Positions 34,018-44,674 of a stretch of 64,000 bases of DNA are shown piece after piece. Numbering within the stretch: the first letter of the stretch is position 1; the number at the start of each line of letters is the position of its first letter. The notes under the pieces were generated by a model that did no database searches, was not told where the DNA came from, and worked only from the letters and a program-made list of their open reading frames with translations. The position numbers were made by a program, and so were the translations under genes. The stretch comes from Coniella vitis (taxonomy: Eukaryota > Ascomycota > Sordariomycetes > Diaporthales > Schizoparmaceae), in assembly GCA_011317545.1 (NCBI GenBank), contig WUJK01000003.1, positions 2,666,001 through 2,730,000 of the forward strand, read 5' to 3'.

Positions 34018-34717
34018 AGTTGGCAAATAATATGAGACGGTAATCGAGCCAAGTGCGTCCTCGCGCTGCAAGAGATGGGAGACGACAGTTGAATACTTGA
34101 AAGCACGAACTGTTGCCAGAACTGGGCGAGAGTGAACCCCTGGCTTGATCAGTGTGTAATACCACTCATTCAAGCAGACGACTGGACATGTATAAGAGAG
34201 TGGCCTAAAACTACTTTCTAATTTCAGTACCAATGACTTGAACACGTCTGATGAAATTGCAAGACCTTGAGCACATTTAGCTTCTGTGATATCTGAGACT
34301 TTATCAAGATGTTCTTAGACAAGAAAAAAAGGTGGAGGGAATGGGGCAGGGGGTCACCCCATCACTATCATCTACGATGCTGTGGTTGAAACCACATCTC
34401 TTGGTATACCAACAACGCTTCATGCTCTTGTCCAAACCTCAATTCAACTAGCGAGCACTCAAATGTGAAGCACTATCTTGGTGGAGTGTCGTATTCAAGG
34501 TTGCATTATCTCTCTGGTACTGCGGCGCACCCATCTGCAACACTCCCATACATATGTCCTGAACACCGCCGTTTACCACCTGCCACACCGCTAGCGACAA
34601 ATGCGACTCGCGGGATATTTCCATCAGTCCACCGCAAAGGAGACGGTGTAGGTCTGAGAATTGCAAGTCCATTGCCAAGACCGGTCCCCCACCTCTGTTC
34701 CACTATAAACAATTCTA
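34018..34717. other. Convergent 3' spacer
   Basis: Between IF1 and Nsp1 stop codons. No gene or notable repeat recognised. Confidence 0.6.
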
Positions 34718-36858
34718 TCACCGCCGTCCCATGTAGGATTTGGCAAATCCGGCCACTGCATCATTAGCTTGGTTTCCGTAGTTGGCGCCCATGCTATTGC
34801 TCGCCTTTTGTGCAGCCTTGACCCTAGCCTCTAAAGCCGCGGCGTTGTCGTCGATCCACTTCAGCTGGTGCAGATGTCCATTCAAGACGCGCACGACTTG
34901 GGTGAGCTATATGAAAGACCGGTCAGCCTGGGCAAACGCGAAAATGAACAAGCTGAAAGAAATAAGGTACATACCGGGTCGTCGGGCTTGTTGCCCTTGC
35001 TAAGCGAGCCTGAGATGTCGTTGATCTCGGAGATCATCTTGCCCAGATCCTTGCTCATGTCCTCCAAACGATCCGTCACATTCTCCGCCAACTTATACGT
35101 ACGGTCGCGCTCCTGGTCTGGCCCCGCCAGTTGATCAGGCGATCCAATCTGCTTCTCAAACTGTGCGTCGACTTCCTTTTCGTACTTGTCCAGCCACATC
35201 TCCAACTCCGCCTGGTGGCTTTCAACGGCCTGAAGCTGGCGGTCAATCTCATTGGTAGCCTTTTCTGCCTCGTGCGTGTTGAGAAAAAGTTTCTGGATCT
35301 TTTCGCCATTTTCGACAAGAAGACGGTCCCATTGAGCGACTTTCTCCGCTTGCCCTTTGAACTCCTTTTGGTATTTCTGGAGGTCGGACGCCCATCGAGT
35401 AATAATCTCATCCATTGTTTTGTTCTTCAGACGAGGTAGCGAAGACGTTGGTCCCGCGGTTGAATTGCCCAGAGCCGTCTTGGCTCCGTCTGTCTTGGAT
35501 CCATCCGCCGCTGGCTTGGCAGCAGTGCTGGTCGTGACAGCAGTAGCCGTGGCAGCAGTCGTCGAGGGAGCGGTGGTGGAAGCTGGGGCATTTGAGGCTG
35601 CTGTGCCAAACAGGATTGGTGTAGCACTCGATGTTGATGCTGGCGCCGCCGTCGTGGCTGGCTTGGCACCGAACAAGCTCGGTCCAGTCGTGCTGGCAGG
35701 TGCAGCAGCCGTCGTGCTGGGCGTTACTCCAAGAACAGAAGGCGTTGAGGACGCAGCGGGCGCGGCTGTGGATGCTGGCGTAGCGGACGAGAACAGTGAG
35801 GGCTTAGCTGCTGGTGTTGAGTCGGTCTTTGAGGCAGTTCCTAGTGAAGGAAAGAGGCCTGAAGGGGCCGGAGCTGTTGATGTGGCAGCGCTGGTCGCAG
35901 GTGCCGTCGTCGCAGCAGGTTTGGCACCAAAGAGATTCGAGGTGGTCGTAGCAGCAGAACCAGGAGCTGCAGGCTCTGCAGATTTGGCTCCAAACAGGCC
36001 CAATGAGCTAGAGCTGGGAGCAGGCTCGGCTGGTTTCGATGCACTCCCTACACCGGCTCCTCCAAATAAGCCACCGGCAGGTTTCTGAGGAGCTGCTGGC
36101 GTCGATGTAGTCGCACCGCCAAAGAGGTTGGAGGATGAGCTGCTCGCGGCAGGTTGAGAAGAGGGTGTTGTTTTCGAATCGCCGCCGCCAAAGAGGCTGG
36201 GCTTTGCTCCGCCTCCAAACAAGCTAGGTGCGGACGGGGTTTGCGAAGTCTGGCCAGCAGCTGGGGCTGGTTGACCAAACAGCATCGAAGCTGGCTTCGA
36301 TGCATCGGCTGGAGGGGCGCCGGCTGGTGTAGTAGAGCCCAAAGCATTGCCAAACGGCTTAGCTGGCGTGGCCTGGCTTGTGGCACCAGCTGAGCCAAAC
36401 AACGAGCCGCCAGTTGTGGCCGAGGCACCGGGTGTGGTGCCAGGGGTAGCCGCATTTGAGCCGAACAAGGTAGGTGTACTATTATTGCTTCCGAAGAGAC
36501 CCTTGGCTGGGGCGGCGCTCGCTGTGTTTGCTGCGCCTAGTGAAGAAACGCCACTGGCACCACCAAAGAGATTGCTGCCCCCGCTGCCGCCCGCTGCGCC
36601 TGCTCCGAACAATCCTCCACCGGACGAGAGGGCAGTTGCTGCGTTGTTGCTGCTGTTGTTGTTGTTGCCGCCGAAGAGAGACTTCGGCGTGCCGCCGCTG
36701 GCGTTGGAGCCGAGGTTGCCAAATAATCCACCGCCCGACTGGCCACCCGTAGCAGGATTGGAAGGTGTGGATGAGCTAGCACCACCGAAGAGGGACGAAG
36801 AAGCAGGAGTAGAGGAGGCGCCGGGCGCTGATGTAGATGGATTGAAGTTGAAAGCCAT
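34718..36858 (-). CDS. NSP1: Nucleoporin Nsp1
   Basis: Two exons on the minus strand: 36858-34975 and 34906-34718; intron 34974-34907 (68 bp); 690 residues. The first ATG of the frame is 36858 in a good context (ACCATGG). Residues 1 to about 470 are an FG-repeat domain, largely LFG-type (SLFGG, GLFGA, LFGAKPA) in Ala/Pro/Thr/Ser linkers, not the FSFG type that dominates yeast Nsp1. The Nsp1 C-terminal coiled-coil domain begins at NKTMDEIITRWASDLQKYQ and continues through the second exon (TQVVRVLNGHLHQLKWID) to the stop. It anchors in the Nup62-type channel complex and the cytoplasmic Nup82 complex; FG repeats bind karyopherins. Antisense open frames over the FG region are only repeat shadows. 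Confidence 0.93.
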
Positions 36859-37910
36859 GGTTGACAATTCGGCCTATCGAAGTCCTCAACTCGATATGTG
36901 CGGTGAGGGTAGATGGAAGCACAGATCGCCAGAAGACGACTGCGAACAGGAGGAGTCGAGGTGGACCGCAACTAGATGTTTGCAAGTCTAATAGGTAGAA
37001 GTTAGCGATTGAAGCCTCAGCCAAACCAAAACCAAGAAAATAAGCGGGGGCGCTCACCAAAGAGATAAAAGCAGCTTGATGAGTGTATGAACAGAAGAAC
37101 GCAACAGTATCAGATCAAAATATAAAAAGACTGCAGCGCTTGCGTTATTGTGGACTGGCTTTGCCGTTGCCCATGCCTAGGTAGAGCAAAGAGTTAAAGA
37201 AGGTTGTCAGTATTAGAGCCGTCGCGGTTGCTCGTCGCATGCAGACTGAAAGCGCGCCTAGTTGTTTGTTTGCCGGCCGGAAGCTGGGAATTTTTGGACC
37301 AGGGTGCATGGGGTGTGAATGCAGTGCCAAGCGCAATTGTTAATCTCACGCCCTCCTTGGCTGGCCCCACTATCATCAAGATGGAAAGCAGCCAGAACCA
37401 CCTGTGCGCTGACACCAGACCGGCCGGCGCAGTGGTGGGTCACCCAAAGTCGCCCTGTCCCCTAGCAAATCCCCCCCTCAACCGGGGCAAAGCTCCACAC
37501 TCCCACTCTGCCGTGCGAGGTCTGGCGAGGTCTGGACCGGACCATGGATGGCCTGTGAGACGTCAAGGTTCCTTGGAAGAGGTCGGAACTTGTTGATCGC
37601 CCAGACCAGCACAAAAAGAGGCTGCTCTTCTCATCGCCTCATTCAATTTATCAGGGGAGCTTCTTTAATGAGCCTTCTTCCTGCATAGTCGGCTGTGGTT
37701 TGCGAGCTCCTGACGCGCGCACCGCCGCATATATCTAACCGCCTGTTGCCCGTGTTGCTCCATCCGTTCCGTTGCCCCTCCTCGCTCTGGCCTTTTTTGC
37801 ACGTGTCTTGAATCAGTGATCTTCTAAGCTGTTTTCCGGCTCGACCAGCGCTGCTTGGACATCTTGCACCTTACAGAGTCTGCAGCAGCACCACCAGAGA
37901 GCAGTCAGCC
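36859..37910. promoter_or_regulatory. Divergent upstream region, Nsp1 / Laa2-like
   Basis: 1.05 kb between divergent starts. No gene seen. A CT-rich segment (about 37735-37800) precedes the rightward gene. Confidence 0.5.
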
Positions 37911-39547
37911 ATGTCTGGAAGGAGAGAAAGTCTCACGCCCCCTGAGAGGAGCGGCCTCAAGGATCCAGGAGCCCATGAACTCGGTGCGTACTAGGTCCCG
38001 TCGCGAGCGAAAGGTGGTGCTGCGACATATTCCCTGGATTCCTCTTACTGACCGCCATCACTATCGTGCTCCACATAGACTCCGATTCCGACGACCACTT
38101 CTCTGACGCACAATCTGCACAGTCCGCATCTCGCAGCCTCTGTGCCTCCCCCATACCGAAACTCCGTGTGGAAAAGGTCAGCAGCGAGCCCTCATACGGT
38201 GAGGTCCCCGGGACCGAGGCGTACAAGATGAGAGAGGAGGACGCCGAGCCGGACGAGATTGCCATTGTTGCACCCAAGGAGCAGGAGACGGCCGGGAGCG
38301 AGGATGGGCAGAAAGACATCAAGTCACCCTCCACGCCTGGCGGTCACCCCATTCCCAAGACGGTGGTAGAAGAGAGCCCTGGCAATTCAGAGGCGCAGTC
38401 TCATCCAGAGATCAAGCACAAGGGGGATTCTTCCCCTGATGAGCTCATCAAGTCACCGGTAGAGCCGGAAGGCACTGGTACGAACATGTAGCCACAAACC
38501 CTTGACCTCACGAGGTACTGAGAAGCTTTTATTGTAGTTGACCCAATTCCACCCGCATTGTCTTCGCCGATACCTGTCCGGTCGAGACGGGAATCCTCTG
38601 TAGCCGAAAACGAGGCTGAGAATACTGCTAATGACGATGATGATGATGACTTTGGGGATGATTTTGACGAATTTGCCGAGGGCGATGAGGAGGCAGACTT
38701 TGACGACTTTGACGATGGTTTCCAAGAGCCCGAGACACCCGCCGCCCCCATTCCATCTTCGGCACCTGCAGTACAGCCGTTATCATTTGTATGTGTTCGT
38801 CCCGAAACACACCTTGGGCATGAAGGTCCTCCGTGCTGACGTCGGGTCTTCTAATAGCCAATACCCGATTTCGATGGCCTGGATCCAGACGACGTTCTCA
38901 GAACCACGGAACCATACCTGAACGCACTCTTTCCCACAGTCGCAAACGACGATATACCACCCACTCCTACCGCGACCTCCAAAGACAACCCCATTTTCCT
39001 CACACAGCGTTCGGCCTCATTGTGGTCCCAGCTCGTCGCCCCACCACCCCTTCAGCCCCCCGACTGGATCCGCTCTCGAATTCGGCGGCTCTTCCTTGTC
39101 TCGCTCGGCGTGCCGGTAGACCTGGACGAGATCCTTCCTGCATCCAAGCAGAAGAAACTCGTCCTCCCTTCCATGAACTCCCCACGCACATCCACGGACT
39201 CACGACGGTCGAGTTCACGTGCACCCTCACGGCTCAAGTCGCCGCAGTCAGGACAAGAAAACGCTACGGAAACGCCACCAATCTCAAAACCAAGGGGCCC
39301 CCCACCGCCGCCAGAATTCGACCTTGTCTCGGCGCAGCAATTATGTACGACCACAGATGAGGCATTGGACGGCATGACAGACGAAGAGCTGAAGCAGCAT
39401 GTTGAACGGCTTCAGAGCCTGGAAGGCACCGCAGCCTTAGTCCTGGAGTACTGGAAGGAGAGGACAGACGAGCAGATAAAAGAGAGGGAGGCATTTGAGG
39501 GCGTCATCGAAAATCTGGTCAAGCATGCGCGCAAGACGAGAAAGTAG
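37911..39547 (+). CDS. Laa2/aftiphilin-like clathrin accessory protein
   Basis: Four exons: 37911-37983, 38079-38477, 38538-38788, 38858-39547; introns 95, 60 and 69 bp; 470 residues. Start MSGRRESLTPPER. The first half is acidic and Ser/Pro-rich (ELDSDSDDHFSDAQSAQS). The middle has clustered acidic-Phe motifs (DDDFGDDFDEFAEGDEE, DFDDFDDGF), the DFxDF type that binds the AP-1 gamma-ear in aftiphilin and gamma-synergin. The C-terminal half holds the conserved block: GLDPDDVLRTTEPYL, LWSQLVAPPPLQPPDWIRSR, RLFLVSLGVPVDLDEILP, then a helix ending EYWKERTDEQIKEREAFEG. This arrangement resembles the fungal family of yeast Laa2 (YBL010C), an AP-1 accessory protein on trans-Golgi clathrin coats. The family call is from memory of that layout. 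Confidence 0.75.
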
Positions 39548-40243
39548 AACCACTTGAAGAGGAGCAGAACTGTAATGGGTGATAAAAAGAAGAAGAAAAC
39601 CCTATTGCATGGGCAAAAGGAGCCTAGGGAGGGTGTATATATTCCCTGGACGATATTTTATCACCCAGAAATTGGCCAGAAAATATCTGTCAAGATGGAC
39701 GCGAATAACAGTCATGTATATATGTAAATACAAATTTTGATATTTCCAGGGGATATATCACCTTGAGTAAGACAAGTAAGACTAAGTTAATGACTGTCTA
39801 GTGACACACTGCTTCGTGAAGACATAGAAGTTGGGTCCTAAACGGAACCAAAATTTGGCTCGATATGGTGCTCCTGGGCGATTTGGTTGATTTACAAACC
39901 CTCTACTCTGAACATCCGTTGAAGCTGTGGCAAGCCGTCAAGAGATAATAAAGTTCCAATTGGCACACATGAGTGTTTATACTATGATATAAATAGATTT
40001 GGCACTGTTTTCATGAACCGTTCGTCCACAGGAATGATCATATTGATCATATGGTCATCAATGATGGGCATGCTTCGTCTTTCACAGCAGATAATCACGT
40101 TAGCCCGTGAATAGTACATTTGACTCAATTGACTTTTGTATTTCCTGATGCTGTCCTCGCCGAGCACTTGCTCAAACAGCAGTCCTACTACCTATCAGGC
40201 TATGCACCCAAAGAGCACCTAATCCCACAACTTTTTAAGCAAC
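39548..40243. other. Convergent 3' spacer
   Basis: Between the Laa2-like and eIF2-gamma stops; AT-rich in part. No gene seen. Confidence 0.6.
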
Positions 40244-41843
40244 CTAGTTTGTGCTAGGCTGGAGGGTGTTTCCAGCAGCAATAGTAGCCCAACCAATAAG
40301 ACGCCAGTGCTTCTCGATACGTCTGGAAAGCGCAACCTTCTCGCCAATGTTCGTGCATGCTGGGTTGGTCAGGATAAGCTTGGCAGCGTCCTTCTTGATA
40401 GCAGCCACCTTGGCGCCTGCAGAGGTAGAGCCAATGTTCACCATAATAACCTCGTTCTTGGCCAGCTTCTCAACCTTGGCCTGTTTGCCGTCCGCAGTAC
40501 GCACACCAAGCAAGCGGCGGAGCAGGTAGAAGTTGACTTCAATCTCAGAGTAGATCTCGGGCAGACGGCCCTTGAGACCCAGGACGAAACCGACAAGACG
40601 ATCAGCACGGCAAAGGGTAGGGTCGATACGGGTACCAACACCAATGAGACCACCGGGCACGGCGTACTTGAGGTCGTTGGACTCGGAGTTGAGGGAGACG
40701 ATGCGGGAGAAGATGGGCGTGCACTTGAGATCACCCTTGTCGTCACGGGTGACGATACCTGGGCGGATTTCAATCTCATCGCCAAGCTTGAGCACACCGT
40801 GCAGGATAGAGCCACCAGCAACACCACCCTTCAGCTCGTCGATCTCAGCACCGGGCTTGTTGACATCGAACGAACGAATGACAATCATCTGGGGGTCCAT
40901 GCTAAAATCTCTGGGAGGCACGGGAATGGTGTTGACAATGGCTTCGTTCACGGCGTCGATGTTGAACTTGAGCTGGGCAGAGATGGGAATGACGGGCGAC
41001 TTGCCAGCGACCGTACCGCGAATAAACTTGAGAATCGACTGGTAGTGGGCCAGAGCGGCCTCTTCCCTCATCAAATCCACCTTGTTCTGCAGAATAATGA
41101 TCTTGTCGAGCTTCATGATTTCAATAGCAGCCAAGTGCTCGGATGTCTGAGGCTGAGGGCAAGTTTCGTTTCCGGCAACCAACAGCAAGGCGGCGTCCAT
41201 GACCGCGGCTCCGGACAACATGGTGCTCATGAGAATATCGTGACCAGGGCAGTCAACGAAGCTGGAGGGGGAAGCAGTGTCAGTACGACGTTGTGTATGC
41301 GCGTGCGTGTACGCTGCGGGCTACTCACGAGACGTGTCTCAGCAATCTGTATGTACCGCCACATCCCTCCCGCTCGCAAGGCGGGTCGACCTCCTTGTCG
41401 CTCTTGTAACTCCGAAAGCAACCAGGTCTTGGGCATTCCTTGTTGTCGCACTGGTAGATCTTGGCGTTGGCGTAACCAAGCTTGATGGTAATGTTTCTTA
41501 TCAACTCGTTCTTGAAGCGAACGGTCTGAACGCCAGAAATGGCCTTGACGACGGTCGACTTGCCGTGAGCGACATGGCCAATGGTGCCAATGTTGATGGT
41601 CGCCTGGCGGGCGATAATCTCTGGGGTGAGGGGGGACAGGGTCGTCACGTCGAGGTCCTTGGGCTCTGTTTGGGGAGGCAGAGGTGGGCGCTGGACAACG
41701 GGGGCGGGAGCGGCCTTCTTCAAAGCTGGCTTGATAGGCTTCTCTTCCTCGACTTCGTGGTCCGACAGGCCAGCCTCAGAGGCCTCGTTGTCGGAAACGT
41801 TGATGTCGTTGCCCAGCTTGTCCGTCTCGCCGTTTTCCGCCAT
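40244..41843 (-). CDS. Translation initiation factor eIF2 subunit gamma
   Basis: Two exons on the minus strand: 41843-41329 and 41261-40244; intron 41328-41262 (67 bp); 510 residues. ATG at 41843 opens an acidic N-terminal extension usual in fungi (Gcd11). GTPase motifs: G1 GHVAHGKS (89-96), G3 DCPGH (175-179, spanning just after the splice junction), G4 NKVD (231-234). A zinc-ribbon knuckle lies between G1 and G3 with Cys at 132, 137, 142, 156 and 161. Domains II and III follow (SFDVNKPGAEIDELKGGVAG; RADRLVGFVLGLKGRLPE). The protein binds GTP and Met-tRNAi and is the core of the eIF2 ternary complex that delivers initiator tRNA to the 40S subunit. Confidence 0.97.
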
Positions 41844-42401
41844 CGTGATTGCTTGTTGGATCGAAGGTGGAGGTGGAGTTCTTCGATTCTTGCACGGTAT
41901 ATCCGGTTTCCGATCGTGTAGGGGCACGAGACCTCCGATGCAAGGGCTGTTCGGGGTAAGGTCGGGGCTGGGAATGGTGCTTGTCGTGGGAAGACAATGC
42001 TTTGGGAGGGTGCTGGGTTTTGGTGGGTAGGTCGCCGCTTTCAAGATTGAGTCACTGCAGAATTTCCTCTAGCACTGACATGGAGAGGTACAAGGGTACC
42101 TAGCTGTCGACCTGGCCTTCAAGTACCCCTCCAAGCCCCACCCATATTGGCAATGGGGAATCCGAGACTGAAGCGCCACAGTGGCTTGACCCTTCATTGA
42201 ATACAGCCCGAGTTTGGAAGGCTGCTTATATAATACATAGCGACACCTGGAGGCTACTTTACTAAGTGCACTCAGATGATACAGTATTGTTCCTTCTGAA
42301 CGACCTCAACAAGTCCACATTGTACCTATTGAAAGCGTCCATATCGTTCTCGCACCTTTGTTTTCTAGCCCCTCCATTTCAACCCGCAATCTCCAAAAAG
42401 C

Positions 42402-42965
42402 TCACTTGCAAAAGTCGTTGATTATCGCATAGACCCTGTCAAAATCTGTCCAGTGGGGTTTGAACAGACCTCTCCCTTGGACGTGTGCTCGCGCGGAGTT
42501 TGTCTTTTATATTCTATTGATCACTATCATTGTTGGCTTGCAAGTGCATTGTTCGCCTTTTGAACATTCCATGTATGTCCTTACCGTCTATAATTTGGGT
42601 CTTGTCCAGAAATATCCTCCATTTGCGTTCATCTAGTGCTAGACTTTCCTCGACTTCTTTCAAAGCTCGCGCAACTGCAAAAGGAAATGCACCAAAAAAC
42701 ATCAAGAAGTGTGCTGTTGTGCACCAGATTTTCTTTAACATTTGAATTGCTGGCAGTTCTCACCTCAGCGTTTGCCCGAAAGTTCTTACCTGTATCGAAG
42801 GACTTTACGGTTATGGCATCTGCTGCTCTTTGGTAACCAGAGTGTTGGCTTCATAATTAATATGGGCACTAGCCTAGGTTCAGCAGAGACCGCGTGATGC
42901 GTTCGGCAATGCTCCAGGACTTGATGACCTCAACAATGGCTGGCGGATGAGTCACTGTGGGATCG
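42402..42965 (-). pseudogene. Unrecognised multi-exon gene fragment
   Basis: On the minus strand three protein-like segments join in phase across GT-AG introns: an open piece from 42850 to 42790 ending AADAITVKSFDT, intron 42789-42675 (115 bp), exon 42674-42585 (VARALKEVEESLALDERKW...), intron 42584-42488 (97 bp), and exon 42487-42402 with GLFKPHWTDFDRVYAI and a stop. Upstream, 42965-42864 reads THPPAIVEVIKSWSIAERI and then hits a stop without a usable donor, which suggests decay, or a start I cannot find. No family recognised. It is either the 3' end of a degenerate gene or a small functional gene with a missed first exon. Confidence 0.4.
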
Positions 42966-43532
42966 ACCTGTGCCTAAAGAGCCCCTGGCGACTGGTAGAG
43001 ATGGCTTGGGCTTGGGCTTGGGCTTGCGAGCAGACCGACGTCCGGGCCGACACTCCAAGTGGAATAGATGGATATAGGATCAAGGAAATGCTGGTGATTC
43101 TCGGAGCCGTGTTGCCCGGGCCATTTGAACCGTTGGCCGGCGGCCGTGACGGGAGTAAGAAAGCCCAGTATTTGGTGAAAGGCCTCAGGTTTGAAAGATG
43201 TCGTGTTGTGCGCTTTGCGCTGTTGTTTGATGCACTTGATGGAACCTAACCGCGGTCTCTTCAAGGCAGGCTATGCTGTTGCGAAAGCAGTCACACTCTC
43301 TCCTTGTAACAATGGTACTTCCATTCCCAGTCATTATCTTGTGACGAGCCGCGAGCCAAAGGAAGCTGCTTCTATAACGTGGCGGATATTCTTACCACAA
43401 TCCCTAGCGGGCTTGAAAGCGGCGGTCATATTGCGAACAGGTGGTTTAGGAAAGCGAGTTCTCGCCATTGACGGTACAGTTTAGAATGAAATATACTGCC
43501 CGGTGGGTGATGCCATCACTCGGATCGTCTAA

Positions 43533-43670
43533 TGCGTGGTGACAAAAGCATTGGTTCGGTCGGATGAGGTACCAGAATACCTTATAGCTACCACAAGTTA
43601 CTTGGATGGAGTCTTCAGCTTGGCTGATGATTTGTCTCTACGAGACAACTCGCAATTCTTCACTTCGTGA
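43533..43670 (+). pseudogene. Short coding-like fragment
   Basis: A 45-codon open stretch with a non-random reading, VPEYLIATTSYLDGVFSLAD then SLRDNSQFFTS and a stop. No start codon, no partner exon and no family recognised. Possibly a remnant of the same decayed island as the neighbouring fragments. Confidence 0.2.
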
Positions 43671-44322
43671 CCTGTGATAGAGCCATTAACACCAAGGCAA
43701 GTCCAATCTCAGCGCTTACCAAAAGCTTGCTTTCCAACATGTTTGCACGTCAGCAGGGTATCGACTTAGGCTGAAGGAGTACGACTCCCCTTATGCTATA
43801 CACTAGAAGAAAGCCGTCCAGGAGCATCCAGTGAGTCAGCACTTGTTAGGTACGGCTTCTCGCGTTGATTGTTGGTCGGGATCCCCCATGACCCGAAGTC
43901 AAAGTAAGAGAGGAGCTTCTCTCGATATTATATTGACAAAAGCCATCACGCTATCTGGCTTCCCACTTGGAGCCAAAGTTCTACACGCTAACACCCTTGT
44001 GCACGTTTCGAGAGCATTGTGTGCTGTAATGTGTACAGTATGATGCGGCCTCGGCGTAATGGATGTGCTCCGATACACAGCGTATGGAATACTATGAACA
44101 ACTTGCTACTACCAATTAGGATCGTTGGCACCGGTGGCAACTGAGAAACGAGTTGAGACTTGCGAGTCATCTTGGCTGTGCTGCTCGGAATTCACGGACA
44201 ATCACGAGCGTAGAGAAGATGATAAGTGGCTGCTCCCTCTCATACTGGTTTCTAGGCCGATGCTTATATGCACCCAGCCTTCGACACCAAGGCCGTCAGC
44301 TGGTTGGTGTGACAAAATTCAG

Positions 44323-44674
44323 ACGACGCAGCTGACCCTGCTACTGTTATCGTATGAGGAAAGCAGTATAGGTGTTCAACTCTTTTCGGAGCAATTGGGC
44401 TGATTAATAACCAAAAAAATGTTATAAAAAACAGACAAGTGCGTCCAGTCTTTGGGTATCATTCTTCAAGAGTGGCAACAAGCTGGTGGCAATTTCGTCC
44501 GAGCAGCAAGTGCAGAGTCCGAAGGGCTACGGGAGTGATGGCTCACAAGATATTTTTGGACTTCTCAGACCACTGGTGCCACCTCTCAGTGATAGCTATC
44601 TTGATGACCGTCGGCTCACGGCGGCCTCTCCCTTCACCCGGTACTGGTCTAACATTCGGCCCATAACACTGTAG
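44323..44674 (+). pseudogene. Unrecognised spliced gene fragment
   Basis: Two plus-strand pieces join in phase: 44323-44351 (DDAADPATVI) with donor GTATGA at 44352, intron of 119 bp, acceptor CAAG, then 44471-44674 with SGNKLVAISSEQQVQSPKGY, GSDGSQDIFGLLRPLVPPLS and FTRYWSNIRPITL before a stop. The second piece is 67 codons with balanced amino-acid use, unlike the random frames around it. No N-terminal exon could be linked, and no family is recognised. Likely the 3' end of a decayed gene. Confidence 0.35.

Noticed and set aside
35357..36088. 243-codon plus-strand open frame, Ala/Val-rich
   Set aside because: Antisense to the FG-repeat region of Nsp1; its composition mirrors the repeats.
40307..41485. 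392-codon plus-strand open frame
   Set aside because: Lies antisense to eIF2-gamma, with no domain; a codon-bias shadow of the real gene, and it runs across that gene's intron.
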